DNA from: Ruminococcus sp. | GTDB lineage: Bacteria; Bacillota; Clostridia; Oscillospirales; Acutalibacteraceae | Assembly: GCA_003521625.1 (NCBI GenBank) | Contig: DPHV01000024.1 | Span: 96,911-115,558 of the forward strand | Direction of reading: 5' to 3' | DNA: 18,648 nucleotides | Part shown: positions 1-7,696 of the stretch, one piece after another | Position numbering within the stretch: the first letter of the stretch is position 1 | Layout: every line of letters starts with the position of its first letter | The notes under the pieces: generated by a model | Told to the model about the DNA's origin: nothing | The model's input: only the letters and a program-made list of their open reading frames with translations | Database searches by the model: none | Program-made: the position numbers and the translations under genes

Positions 1-1
1 C

Positions 2-523
2 AGCGAGCTGGCTCTGGGCTGGTGCACCTACAACGGCGACCATATGAGTATGTATGCAGTAAATTCTTCAATTCCCAAAACCCTTGTGCGTTACCTTACT
101 GCTTATGAAGCGCAGAAATCAAACGGCACTTTAAAGGAAGTACTGCTCGACGTTCTCGATACTCCCGTTAGTCCCGAACTTTTGCCGCCCGATAAAAACG
201 GGGAAATTGCGCAGAAAACCGAGGACGTTGTCGGACCTTATGAGCTTCACGACTTTTTCCTTTATTACTTGGTACGTTTCGGTTATGCTCCGAGTAAAAT
301 ATACTATATGGCAAAACTATCCTTCAAGGATAAATACAGCGAAGAAACCATTAAAAAATGGCTCACTGTTTTCATCAGAAGATTTTTCAGTCAGCAGTTC
401 AAGCGTTCCTGTCTGCCCGACGGTCCAAAGGTAGGCTCTGTTACTCTGTCGCCACGTTCCGACTGGAGAATGCCTAGTGATGCCTCTGTAAAGGCGTGGC
501 TTGACGAGCTTGAAAACGCTTGA
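2..523 (+). CDS. nadE: NAD+ synthase (glutamine-hydrolysing), C-terminal part
   Basis: This is the 3' end of a gene that begins before the window; the frame is open from base 2 and ends in TGA. The visible 173 residues start with SELALGWCTYNGDHMSMYAV and continue into SSIPKTLVRYL, which match the C-terminal synthetase domain of the long, two-domain glutamine-dependent NAD+ synthases. These cytoplasmic enzymes amidate nicotinic acid adenine dinucleotide to NAD+ using ATP, with ammonia from an N-terminal nitrilase-type glutaminase domain, which would lie outside the window. The C-terminal region with RRFFSQQFKRSCLPDGPKVG and the SPRSDWRMPSDA segment is also typical of this family. The next gene follows 37 bases later on the same strand and may be cotranscribed. 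The family assignment is confident; the presence of the glutaminase domain is inferred from the subtype. Confidence 0.93.
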   Translation, partial: SELALGWCTYNGDHMSMYAVNSSIPKTLVRYLTAYEAQKSNGTLKEVLLDVLDTPVSPELLPPDKNGEIAQKTEDVVGPYELHDFFLYYLVRFGYAPSKIYYMAKLSFKDKYSEETIKKWLTVFIRRFFSQQFKRSCLPDGPKVGSVTLSPRSDWRMPSDASVKAWLDELENA

Positions 524-560
524 TTTTTATGAGTCAACAGAAAATAACAGAGGTGATTGT

Positions 561-1037
561 ATGAAACTATTTATAAAACGCAACACTTCTCCCGATAAAT
601 CCTGCTTTACGGTATATGACGATTTTGGAAATGAAAAGTACAAAGCGTCTTTTACAGGGAGTAAGTCTGTTTCAAAATTAATCGTTTCTGATAATGCAGA
701 CAAAGCGGTGCTTAAAATCCGTAAAATACCGATTGTCGGTACGCATACCTTTGCTTTTAAGGTTGGAAAGCACCACATCACCTTTGTGATGATTGTTTCG
801 TCTAACAGAATACTCGGTTATTATTACGGTAATAACTGGCATATTAACGGAGAAATAGCAAAGGGAAATTTCAGCATAATTGACGTTGATAATTCTGTAA
901 TTGCAACGCTTAAAAAGCATACTGATTACATTGAGCTTAATATTACAGACGATTCTGACGAGCTTTATTGCGTTGCAACTTCAATCTGTACAAATCTGAT
1001 TAATACTGTTGACAAGCTTGCAATGCAGGCGGTATAA
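561..1037 (+). CDS. Small beta-rich protein, possibly Tubby/LURP-one-like fold
   Basis: A 158-residue protein with no signal peptide or membrane segment. I chose the ATG at 561 because AGAGGTGA lies just upstream; an upstream in-frame start at 501 would overlap nadE and has no ribosome binding site. The protein reads as a series of short beta strands: FTVYDDFGNEKYKA, then LIVSDNADKAVLKIRK, WHINGEIAKGNFSIIDVDN and YIELNITDDSDELYCVA. The pattern of a strand with xVYDExGN, a bxIxDxxGxxVlxI strand, a later WxIxGxxxxxxFxIxD strand and a final YxLxIxDxxD strand resembles the Tubby C-terminal-like/LURP-one-related fold (scramblase relatives). This resemblance is by eye and moderate. No catalytic motif is visible and the function is unknown. 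It sits between nadE and the Lrp-type regulator with short gaps (37 and 27 bases), so it is probably in one transcription unit with them. Confidence 0.8.
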   Translation: MKLFIKRNTSPDKSCFTVYDDFGNEKYKASFTGSKSVSKLIVSDNADKAVLKIRKIPIVGTHTFAFKVGKHHITFVMIVSSNRILGYYYGNNWHINGEIAKGNFSIIDVDNSVIATLKKHTDYIELNITDDSDELYCVATSICTNLINTVDKLAMQAV

Positions 1038-1064
1038 TTATAGTCAAAAACAGGAGGAAGAATT

Positions 1065-1547
1065 ATGGATAAACTGTTACAACTTTTAAGTACAAATTCC
1101 GGCTTTACCACCGGTGAAATAGCAACAATGCTCGGCGAGCCCGAGGATTACATAAAAGCACAGATTAAAGAATATGAAAACAAGGGTATCATCAAGGGGT
1201 ATCAGGCTGTTGTAAACCGTGATGAGCTTGATGACGGCGATGTCGAAGCTTTGATTGAGCTCAAGGTAACGCCTAAAAAGGAAACAGGCTTTGACGAAAT
1301 GGCAGAGCGCTGTATGGCTTTTGAAGAAGTTGAATCGGTTTATCTTATGGCGGGAGCATATGATTTTGCACTGATTGTAAGAGGCGAAACAATGCAGGAT
1401 ATTGCTATGTTTGTTGCAAAAAAGCTTTCTACAATCGACGGAGTGCTTTCAACAGGCACACACTTTATTATGCGCCGCTACAAGGACAGAGGAATGAATC
1501 TTATTGACTTTGGCGACCGCACCGACGGGAGGAATTTAATCCTGTGA
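1065..1547 (+). CDS. Lrp/AsnC family transcriptional regulator
   Basis: A 160-residue regulator. Residues 1-50 form the helix-turn-helix half: SGFTTGEIATMLGEPEDYIK, followed by the family-typical EYENKGIIKGYQAVVN. Residues 60-150 form the RAM ligand-binding half, with ALIELKVTP, the glycine-containing VYLMAGAYDFALIVRG turn and a C-terminal strand ending in THFIMRRYKDRG. Such proteins act as octameric DNA binders that sense amino acids. A strong CAGGAGGAAG site lies eight bases or so before the ATG. The stop codon overlaps the GTG start of the downstream aminotransferase (GTGA), so the two are translationally coupled. The arrangement resembles Bacillus subtilis alaR-alaT, where the regulator activates the adjacent alanine transaminase gene; that this protein responds to alanine is inference. 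Confidence 0.92.
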   Translation: MDKLLQLLSTNSGFTTGEIATMLGEPEDYIKAQIKEYENKGIIKGYQAVVNRDELDDGDVEALIELKVTPKKETGFDEMAERCMAFEEVESVYLMAGAYDFALIVRGETMQDIAMFVAKKLSTIDGVLSTGTHFIMRRYKDRGMNLIDFGDRTDGRNLIL

Positions 1548-2725
1548 TAGATTACGATAAATACTTAAACGACCATATAAAAACCGTAAAGCCGTCGGGA
1601 ATACGCAAATTCTTTGATATTGCCAATGAAATGGACGACGTAATTTCGCTCAGTATCGGCGAGCCTGACTTTCAGACTCCTTGGCATATTCGTGACGAGG
1701 GAATAAAAAGCCTCGAAAAGGGCAAAACGTGGTATTCTCCGAACAGAGGCTTTATGGAGTTAAGGCAGGAAATAGCAAACTACTATGAACGCAGATTCGG
1801 TATTCCTTATGATTACAAAAATCAGACTCTTGTAACCGTAGGCGGAAGTGAAGCTATTGACCTTGCATTCAGAACGCTTGTTCAGCAGGGAGATGAGGTT
1901 ATTATCCCCGAGCCGTCTTTTGTCTGCTACGAACCACTTGCAGTAATGGCAGGCGGAACGCCCGTAATAATCAGGACAAAAAATGAAGATAATTTCAGAC
2001 TTAAGGCAAAAGACCTTGAAGCAGCAATAACCCCTAAGTCAAAACTGCTTGTTCTTCCTTTCCCGAATAACCCAACAGGCGCAATTATGGAGAGGGCAGA
2101 CCTTGAAGAAATTGCCGAGGTCGTTTTAAAACACGATTTGCTTGTTCTGTCCGATGAAATTTATTCGGAGCTTACATACGGCGGCAAAAGTCACGTTTCA
2201 ATTGCGTCGCTTGACAATATGTACGAGCGCACAATTGTAATAAACGGTTTTTCAAAATCCTACGCAATGACAGGATGGCGACTCGGTTACGCACTCGGAC
2301 CTGCTCCGTTGATTGAACAGATGACAAAGCTTCACCAGTACGGAATAATGTCTGCTCCCACAACAGCACAGTATGCCGCAATTGAGGCGCTCAGAAACGG
2401 CGACCGTGACGTTTGCAAAATGCGTGACGAGTACGATATGAGAAGAAGGCTTGTTGTTGACGGATTCAATGAAATGGGACTTTCGTGTTTTGAGCCTTTG
2501 GGCGCATTTTATGTGTTCCCTTGTATCAAGAGTACCGGACTTACCTCCGAAGAATTCTGCACCCGCCTGATTATGGACAAGCACGTTGCAGTAGTACCCG
2601 GAACAGCTTTCGGAGAATGCGGCGAGGGTTTTGTGCGTGTTTCATATTCTTATTCACTCAAGCATCTTAAAATCGCTCTTGAGCGTATCAGAGAGTTTTT
2701 AGAGGAATTAAACAATGGAAATTAA
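1544..2725 (+). CDS. Class I/II pyridoxal-phosphate aminotransferase (AlaT/PatA-like)
   Basis: A 393-residue fold-type I aminotransferase. Visible motifs are SLSIGEPDFQTP near residue 37, the VGGSEAIDLAFR cofactor-phosphate loop near 100, FPNNPTGA near 173, DEIYSEL at 204-210 with the ring-nitrogen aspartate, and NGFSKSYAMTGWRLGY, in which Lys238 should form the internal aldimine with PLP. FVRVSYSYSLKHL near 365 supplies the substrate-carboxylate arginine. Length and motif order are normal. Translation starts at GTG 1544, preceded by GGGAGG at 1527-1532, and overlaps the regulator's stop. The 3' end overlaps ispE by 11 bases. Substrate is not readable from sequence; alanine, aspartate or aromatic transamination are all possible. 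Pairing with an Lrp-type regulator favours an AlaT-like alanine transaminase, which is inference. Confidence 0.93.
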   Translation: MIDYDKYLNDHIKTVKPSGIRKFFDIANEMDDVISLSIGEPDFQTPWHIRDEGIKSLEKGKTWYSPNRGFMELRQEIANYYERRFGIPYDYKNQTLVTVGGSEAIDLAFRTLVQQGDEVIIPEPSFVCYEPLAVMAGGTPVIIRTKNEDNFRLKAKDLEAAITPKSKLLVLPFPNNPTGAIMERADLEEIAEVVLKHDLLVLSDEIYSELTYGGKSHVSIASLDNMYERTIVINGFSKSYAMTGWRLGYALGPAPLIEQMTKLHQYGIMSAPTTAQYAAIEALRNGDRDVCKMRDEYDMRRRLVVDGFNEMGLSCFEPLGAFYVFPCIKSTGLTSEEFCTRLIMDKHVAVVPGTAFGECGEGFVRVSYSYSLKHLKIALERIREFLEELNNGN

Positions 2726-3584
2726 GGTACTTGCTCCTGCAAAAATAAATCTTTCACTTGAAGTCCTCGGAAAACGTCCCGACGGCTATCACGAAATTTC
2801 AACCGTAATGCAGACAGTTTCACTGTATGATACAATCACACTTTCTGACAACGACAGCGAAAGCGTTACAATTTCCTGCAATTACGAGGGTGTGCCGTGT
2901 GATGACAGCAATATCTGCGCCAAGGCGGCATATCGCTTTTTTGATTACTGCCGAATGGACGTAAAGGGAGTACATATTGATATTGACAAAAAAATCCCTA
3001 CACAGGCAGGACTTGCAGGCGGAAGCAGTGACGGAGCGGCAGTAGTTCTCGGTCTCAACCGACTTTTCGGTACAGGCTTAAAGCCTGCCGAAATGCACGA
3101 AATATGCGAAAGAGTCGGTGCTGATGTGCCGTTTTGCCTTGTCGGCGGCACAAAGCTTGCAACGGGAATAGGTACAAATCTTAAAAAACTTCCTTCATTT
3201 AACTGCTCTGATATTGTCATCTGCAAGCCTGATTCCGTCAGTGTTTCAACGGCTGATGCGTATAAAAAGGTAGACGCTTTAAATCCTCACGCATCATATA
3301 CAGATGAAATGATAAAAGCGCTTTACAGCCGTGATATGTTTTTTATCACCACAACAATTTTCAATGATTTTGAGCTTGCCCTTTCAATTCCCGAAGTCAA
3401 TGAAATCAAGAAGATTATGCTTGACTGCAAGGCAAGGGGAACAGGTATGAGCGGCTCGGGCTCGGCTGTTTTTGCTGTTTTCACATCATCACGCAGAGCA
3501 AAAAAATGCTATGAAACGCTCAAACAGTCCTACAAAGAGGTATTCCTCTGCAAGCCCGTTAAAGACGGCTGTAAGGTTGATTAA
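2715..3584 (+). CDS. ispE: 4-(cytidine 5'-diphospho)-2-C-methyl-D-erythritol kinase
   Basis: A 289-residue GHMP-family kinase, the normal length for IspE. It phosphorylates CDP-methylerythritol in the cytoplasmic non-mevalonate (MEP) pathway to isoprenoids. The N-terminus LAPAKINLSLEVLGKRPDGYH is diagnostic, with the conserved lysine at residue 10. The glycine-rich ATP loop PTQAGLAGGSSDGAAV occupies about residues 95-110, the catalytic aspartate lies in GADVPF (Asp137), and the third motif GTGMSGSGSAVFAVF is near residue 240. The ATG lies inside the last codons of the aminotransferase (AGAGGAATTAAACA ATG), so it is translationally coupled. Proximity to spoIIR is a gene order I recall from other Clostridia. 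A hairpin with a T-tract beginning about 48 bases after the stop may end the transcript. Confidence 0.97.
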   Translation: MEIKVLAPAKINLSLEVLGKRPDGYHEISTVMQTVSLYDTITLSDNDSESVTISCNYEGVPCDDSNICAKAAYRFFDYCRMDVKGVHIDIDKKIPTQAGLAGGSSDGAAVVLGLNRLFGTGLKPAEMHEICERVGADVPFCLVGGTKLATGIGTNLKKLPSFNCSDIVICKPDSVSVSTADAYKKVDALNPHASYTDEMIKALYSRDMFFITTTIFNDFELALSIPEVNEIKKIMLDCKARGTGMSGSGSAVFAVFTSSRRAKKCYETLKQSYKEVFLCKPVKDGCKVD

Positions 3585-3627
3585 TTATTCATTATAATTA
3601 AAATAATTATTTTTGGAATATTTTACC

Positions 3628-3681
3628 AAATACCTGTCCATACTCTTATCGGTTATAAATAAGAGAGGACAGGTTATTTTT
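3628..3681 (+). promoter_or_regulatory. Long inverted repeat covering the spoIIR ribosome binding site
   Basis: In the 97-base gap between ispE and spoIIR, ACCTGTCC (3632-3639) pairs exactly with GGACAGGT (3667-3674), and inside it CTCTTAT (3643-3649) pairs exactly with ATAAGAG (3659-3665). The loop is nine bases (CGGTTATAA), and the internal loop between the two stems is small (ATA against A). AAAT before and ATTT after can extend it past one bulged T. The right arm holds the purine-rich AGAGGACAGG, the only candidate ribosome binding site for spoIIR, and it is followed by TTATTTTT and then the ATG at 3682. It could therefore act as an intrinsic terminator after ispE, as a structure that hides the spoIIR site in read-through RNA, or as a DNA operator. 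The pairing is seen directly; the role is inferred. No convincing sigma-A or sigma-F promoter was found in the gap; TATAAA at 3654-3659 lacks a matching -35. Confidence 0.65.
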
Positions 3682-4278
3682 ATGAAACTTTTTATTAAAT
3701 CAGCTTGCATAGCGTTTGTACTTACCGTAATTTATTCGATGATTCCTTTCCAGACCGAATGTAAAGAAATTTCCAATGAAGTTTTCAGACTTCATATTCT
3801 TGCAAATTCCGATGAAGACTATGATCAGCAGTTAAAACTTAAAGTAAGGGATAAAGTCCTTATATACACAGAGTCGCTTTTTGAAAGTGCGCAGTCAAAA
3901 GATGAGGCAGAAAATCTGATTTCAAATAATCTTCAGGATATATGCAACACAGCGCAGAAAGAAGTCACCGACAACGGCTACGATTATTCCGTAACGGCAC
4001 AGATTACAAAAATGTACTTTACAACAAGAACATACGAAAGCTACACTTTGCCTTCGGGAATGTATGATGCATTGAGAATTACAATCGGCAGCGGAGAAGG
4101 TCATAACTGGTGGTGTGTAATGTATCCGTCAATCTGTATTTCTTCGGAAGAAAGTCAGGACGAAGCCGCAAAAGAAACGTTTAATGATAATCAGTATGAT
4201 ATAGTAAAAAACGAGAAATACGAATACAAATTTAAAATAGTAGAGATTTTTGAAAAAATCTGCTCATATTTTAGTTAA
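3682..4278 (+). CDS. spoIIR: Stage II sporulation protein R
   Basis: A 198-residue exported signalling protein. In endospore formers SpoIIR is made in the forespore and secreted to the intermembrane space, where it triggers SpoIIGA to process pro-sigma-E in the mother cell. An N-terminal hydrophobic segment (residues about 4-22, FIKSACIAFVLTVIYSMIPF) fits a signal peptide or anchor. The family signature is very clear: FRLHILANSDEDYDQQLKLKVRDKVL near residues 36-60 and the GEGHNWWCVMYPSIC motif near 136-150. The C-terminus is a little short and polar. I chose ATG 3682, with AGAGGACAGG upstream; a TTG at 3613 in the same frame has no binding site and would place the inverted repeat inside the coding region. 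It is expected to be sigma-F dependent from the family, but no clear sigma-F promoter is visible. addB follows 76 bases later. Confidence 0.94.
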   Translation: MKLFIKSACIAFVLTVIYSMIPFQTECKEISNEVFRLHILANSDEDYDQQLKLKVRDKVLIYTESLFESAQSKDEAENLISNNLQDICNTAQKEVTDNGYDYSVTAQITKMYFTTRTYESYTLPSGMYDALRITIGSGEGHNWWCVMYPSICISSEESQDEAAKETFNDNQYDIVKNEKYEYKFKIVEIFEKICSYFS

Positions 4279-4287
4279 GTCCTTTTA

Positions 4288-4316
4288 ATGACACATCAAA
4301 TATGATATATTATAGT
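4288..4316 (+). promoter_or_regulatory. Probable sigma-A promoter for addBA
   Basis: ATGACA at 4288-4293 (five of six matches to TTGACA) and TATAGT at 4311-4316 (five of six to TATAAT) are separated by exactly 17 bases. Transcription would start near 4323, about 32 bases before the addB ATG. This would uncouple addBA from the sporulation gene upstream. It is a pattern match only. Confidence 0.5.
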
Positions 4317-4354
4317 CATAGTCATAATCGGATTTTGAATAAGTGAGGTTCAGT

Positions 4355-7300
4355 ATGCTTCGGTTTATTTTAGGAAAAAGCGGAACGGGAAAAACAACGT
4401 ATATATATGACAAAGTTTCAGAGCTTGTAAAAAGCGGAAATGATAAGATATTGATGCTCGTTCCCGATATGAGTACATTTGAAACGGAGAAGGCGTTTCT
4501 TAATATCCTTGGTGCACGTCTTTCAAAAAATATTAAAGTTTTCGGATTTTCACGTCTATGCAGATTTGTCTTTGAGCAAACCTCTAACAGACCGCAGAAT
4601 GTTATCGACAGCGGAACACGTGCTGTTATTATGAATATTGCGCTTGAACAGCTTACCGAAAAGCTGAAGCTTTTGAAAACCAAGAATACAAAATCGCTTA
4701 CCGAGATAATGCTACAGACGTTGTCTGACTGCAAGAAGAATAGCATTTCAACCGATACACTTTACGAGGTTTCAAAAAATGTTGAAAACGAAACGCTGAA
4801 AACAAAGCTGTACGAAACGGCTTTAATTCTCGATACGTTCGATGCAATTCTTTCTCAAAGCTACGTTGACCCTCTTGACGACCTTACAAGACTATATAAT
4901 ATTCTAATAGAGAATAATATTTTTGACAGTTACACAGTATTTGTCGATTCATTCAGCGGATTTTCTGCTCAACAGCTAAAGGTGTTACGTCTGATAATGT
5001 CGCAGAGTGATTCTGTTTTTGTTTCTCTTACGCTTGACCCCGAAAGCGACGGCAGGGAAGAGGTTTTTGCAACTTCACAGTCTACATATAAAACGCTGAA
5101 AAATATAGCAAAAAGTGATAGCATTGACATTAAAACTCCTGTAAAACTCACCGAAAATAAAAAGTTTTCAAACGCAGAACTTCAGCTCCTTGAAAAATAT
5201 GCATTCAGAAACAATATTACACCCGATTCTAAAAATCCCGAAAATATAATTCTCTATCAGGCGTCTGACAGATACGAGGAATGCGAGTTTGTCGCAAGAC
5301 AGATTAAGCATATGATTATTGATGAAAATTATCTTTACAATGATATTTCGGTAATCTGCCATGACACCGAGCCGTACAACGGTATAATCAATACGGTTTT
5401 TGAAAAATACGAAATACCGTATTTTATGGACGCCAACAGCGATATTGAGGTCAAGCCTGTTGTACGTTTGGTAAATTCCATATTCAGAATTATTCTTGAT
5501 AATTTTGAGCGTGACGATGTAATTTCCCTGCTCAAAACAGGACTTACGACAAATTCACCGCAGGAAATCAGCCTGTTTGAAAATTATACATATATCTGGA
5601 ACGTAAATAATTCCGCCTTTAAATCGGAATTTACGCAGAATCCAAGGGGCTTTTCACCAACATTTTCCGACAAAGACAAGAAAAATCTTGAAACAGTTGA
5701 CAAGGTAAGACAGTCCATAGTTGAGCCGCTTTTAAATTTCGGTGAAAATATAAAAAATAAGAACGGACGAGAAATTACAGAGCTTCTCTATAAGCTACTT
5801 ACCGAGCTAAAGGTTCAGGACGCACTCAACAGTATGTATGACGAGCTTGAAAACGGTGTTGAAAAAGGACTTGGTGCAGAGCAAATCAGAGTCTGGAATT
5901 TCTTAATGGAGGCTTTTGACAAGACTGTTGCAGTAATCGGTGACATGCCTGTATCGCCAAAGCGGTATTATGAATTGCTTTCCGTTCAGATTTCATCAAT
6001 TGAGCTTATGCAGATACCGCAGACAATAGACAGCGTAACAATAACAACCGCCCAGCGTGTCAGAATTTCAAAGCAAAAGGTAACTTTTCTTATCGGTTGC
6101 ATTGACGGAGAATTTCCCGCTGTTCCGCATTGCTCGGGAGTATTCTCCTCGTTTGAGCTGAAAATGCTTTCGCTCAACGACCTGAAACTTTCCGAGGACT
6201 TTTCCGACCTCGCCGACCTTGAAACTTTTATGGCGTACAGCTGTATGACTTCACCGTCCGAAAAGCTATATGTAACATACCCGGCGGCAGATTTACTCGG
6301 TACGCCCTACAATCCCTCTGTAATTTTTGAGGAAATCAGAAAGACATTTCCGAATATAATAATGCTTGACAAAGCGGATTTTAACAGGAAGAAAGACTCA
6401 ATGTACGCTCTTCAGCCTGCCTTTGAAGAATATGCACGTTCTCTCTCACAAAACAACGCTGAATTAAAAACTCTCGGCGACTTTTTCGCAACTGACAATT
6501 CTTATTCTTCACAGTATAACGCAGTTCACCGCTCAATTGATAGTTCACCGTTCAGAATTGAAAATCCCGAAAATGCAGAAAAGCTTTTCGGAGATAACCT
6601 GCATATTTCAGCCTCGCAGATTGAAAAATTCAGCCTTTGCAGATTCGCTTATTTCTGTAACTACGGACTTAATATCAGAGAACGCCGCAGAGCAGAAATC
6701 AATCCTATGGAGTACGGAACTCTTGTGCATTATATTCTTGAAACGTTTTTCAGTAGTTTTAAAAAGTCTGAATATTCAACGATGTCTGATGATGACTTGA
6801 GAGAATATATCGGTAATGTGCTTTCGGAATATATTGAGCAGTATTTCGGCGGAGCAGAAAGCAGGACAAAAGCGTTTTTGTATAACCTTAAAGTCCTGTC
6901 AGATAACGTCTTTATTCTTTTAAAGCATATTGTTTCAGAGCTTTCCCAGAGTCATTTTGACGTTTCTGACTGTGAGCTGAAAATCGGTGACGACATTCCG
7001 GCGTATACCGTTAAGTTGCCCGACGGTCATAACATAGCCGTCTGCGGAAGTGTTGACCGTGTAGACGTTATGGAAAAAGACGGCGAAAAATTTCTGCGTG
7101 TAATAGACTACAAAACAGGCACCAAGAAATTTAAGCTCTCGGATATTCTCTACGGACTTAATCTACAAATGCTCCTTTACCTCTATTCAATCAAGCTTAA
7201 CGGAGCAGAAAAATACGGCGAAATCACGCCTGCCGGAATACTCTATATGCCTGCAACCGTCCCTGTTGTTTCTGCACAGGCAGAGCTTTCAGACGATAAA

Positions 7301-7696
7301 ATTGATGCGGAAATTGACAAGGCACTCAAAATGAACGGACTTCTCCTTGATGACGTAAGTGTGATAAGGGGAATGGATAAGTCGGATTCGGGCAAGTATA
7401 TCCCTGTTAAAATTAAACTTGATACAGCAGTGTCGGAACGCAGTATTGCAAATCTTGAGCAGTTCGGCAAAATCTTTAAAAAGCTTGAGCATACCGTTGC
7501 TGATATGGGAAAAGAGCTTTATAAAGGCAACATACAGGCTTCTCCTGCAAAGGGTGCGCACAATGCCTGTGAATACTGCCCCTATGACAGCGTGTGCGCA
7601 TATCGATTGAGCAATCCCATAAACACATTTGACGTTACAAATGACGAGGTGTATTCCTCAATAGATGATGAAATCAAGAACGGAGGTGAGTGCTGA
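4355..7696 (+). CDS. addB: ATP-dependent helicase/nuclease subunit B
   Basis: A 1113-residue AddB, close to the usual 1150. With AddA it forms the Firmicutes counterpart of RecBCD, which resects double-strand breaks and loads recombination. The N-terminus is RFILGKSGTGKTTYIYDK, a Walker A loop with Lys13. The middle is the inactivated helicase-like region. The C-terminal nuclease domain has the SASQIEKFSLCRFAYFC entry motif and VIDYKTG (Asp918, Lys920). Four cysteines, Cys762 and Cys1072, 1075, 1081 in CEYCPYDSVC, have the CxxCx5C spacing of the AddB iron-sulfur staple. I chose ATG 4355, with GAGG six bases upstream; a GTG four codons earlier would overlap that site. The stop TGA overlaps the addA ATG (TGATG), a classic coupled pair giving matched subunits. 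Confidence 0.96.
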   Translation: MLRFILGKSGTGKTTYIYDKVSELVKSGNDKILMLVPDMSTFETEKAFLNILGARLSKNIKVFGFSRLCRFVFEQTSNRPQNVIDSGTRAVIMNIALEQLTEKLKLLKTKNTKSLTEIMLQTLSDCKKNSISTDTLYEVSKNVENETLKTKLYETALILDTFDAILSQSYVDPLDDLTRLYNILIENNIFDSYTVFVDSFSGFSAQQLKVLRLIMSQSDSVFVSLTLDPESDGREEVFATSQSTYKTLKNIAKSDSIDIKTPVKLTENKKFSNAELQLLEKYAFRNNITPDSKNPENIILYQASDRYEECEFVARQIKHMIIDENYLYNDISVICHDTEPYNGIINTVFEKYEIPYFMDANSDIEVKPVVRLVNSIFRIILDNFERDDVISLLKTGLTTNSPQEISLFENYTYIWNVNNSAFKSEFTQNPRGFSPTFSDKDKKNLETVDKVRQSIVEPLLNFGENIKNKNGREITELLYKLLTELKVQDALNSMYDELENGVEKGLGAEQIRVWNFLMEAFDKTVAVIGDMPVSPKRYYELLSVQISSIELMQIPQTIDSVTITTAQRVRISKQKVTFLIGCIDGEFPAVPHCSGVFSSFELKMLSLNDLKLSEDFSDLADLETFMAYSCMTSPSEKLYVTYPAADLLGTPYNPSVIFEEIRKTFPNIIMLDKADFNRKKDSMYALQPAFEEYARSLSQNNAELKTLGDFFATDNSYSSQYNAVHRSIDSSPFRIENPENAEKLFGDNLHISASQIEKFSLCRFAYFCNYGLNIRERRRAEINPMEYGTLVHYILETFFSSFKKSEYSTMSDDDLREYIGNVLSEYIEQYFGGAESRTKAFLYNLKVLSDNVFILLKHIVSELSQSHFDVSDCELKIGDDIPAYTVKLPDGHNIAVCGSVDRVDVMEKDGEKFLRVIDYKTGTKKFKLSDILYGLNLQMLLYLYSIKLNGAEKYGEITPAGILYMPATVPVVSAQAELSDDKIDAEIDKALKMNGLLLDDVSVIRGMDKSDSGKYIPVKIKLDTAVSERSIANLEQFGKIFKKLEHTVADMGKELYKGNIQASPAKGAHNACEYCPYDSVCAYRLSNPINTFDVTNDEVYSSIDDEIKNGGEC

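Noticed and set aside
2252..2584. A 110-codon open frame on the - strand inside the aminotransferase
   Set aside because: Antisense to conserved PLP-binding motifs, with no family resemblance and no start signal.
3613..3681. An N-terminal extension of SpoIIR starting at TTG 3613
   Set aside because: It has no ribosome binding site, spoils the signal-peptide position and covers the inverted repeat; ATG 3682 fits the family N-terminus.
3585..3681. A sigma-F promoter for spoIIR at GGTTATAAAT (3651-3660)
   Set aside because: The -10-like match is partial and no GTATA-like -35 lies at the right distance, so I did not annotate it.
4313..4326. Tandem repeat of AGTCAT before addB
   Set aside because: Only about two copies in AT-rich DNA near the predicted start site; too short to support a function.
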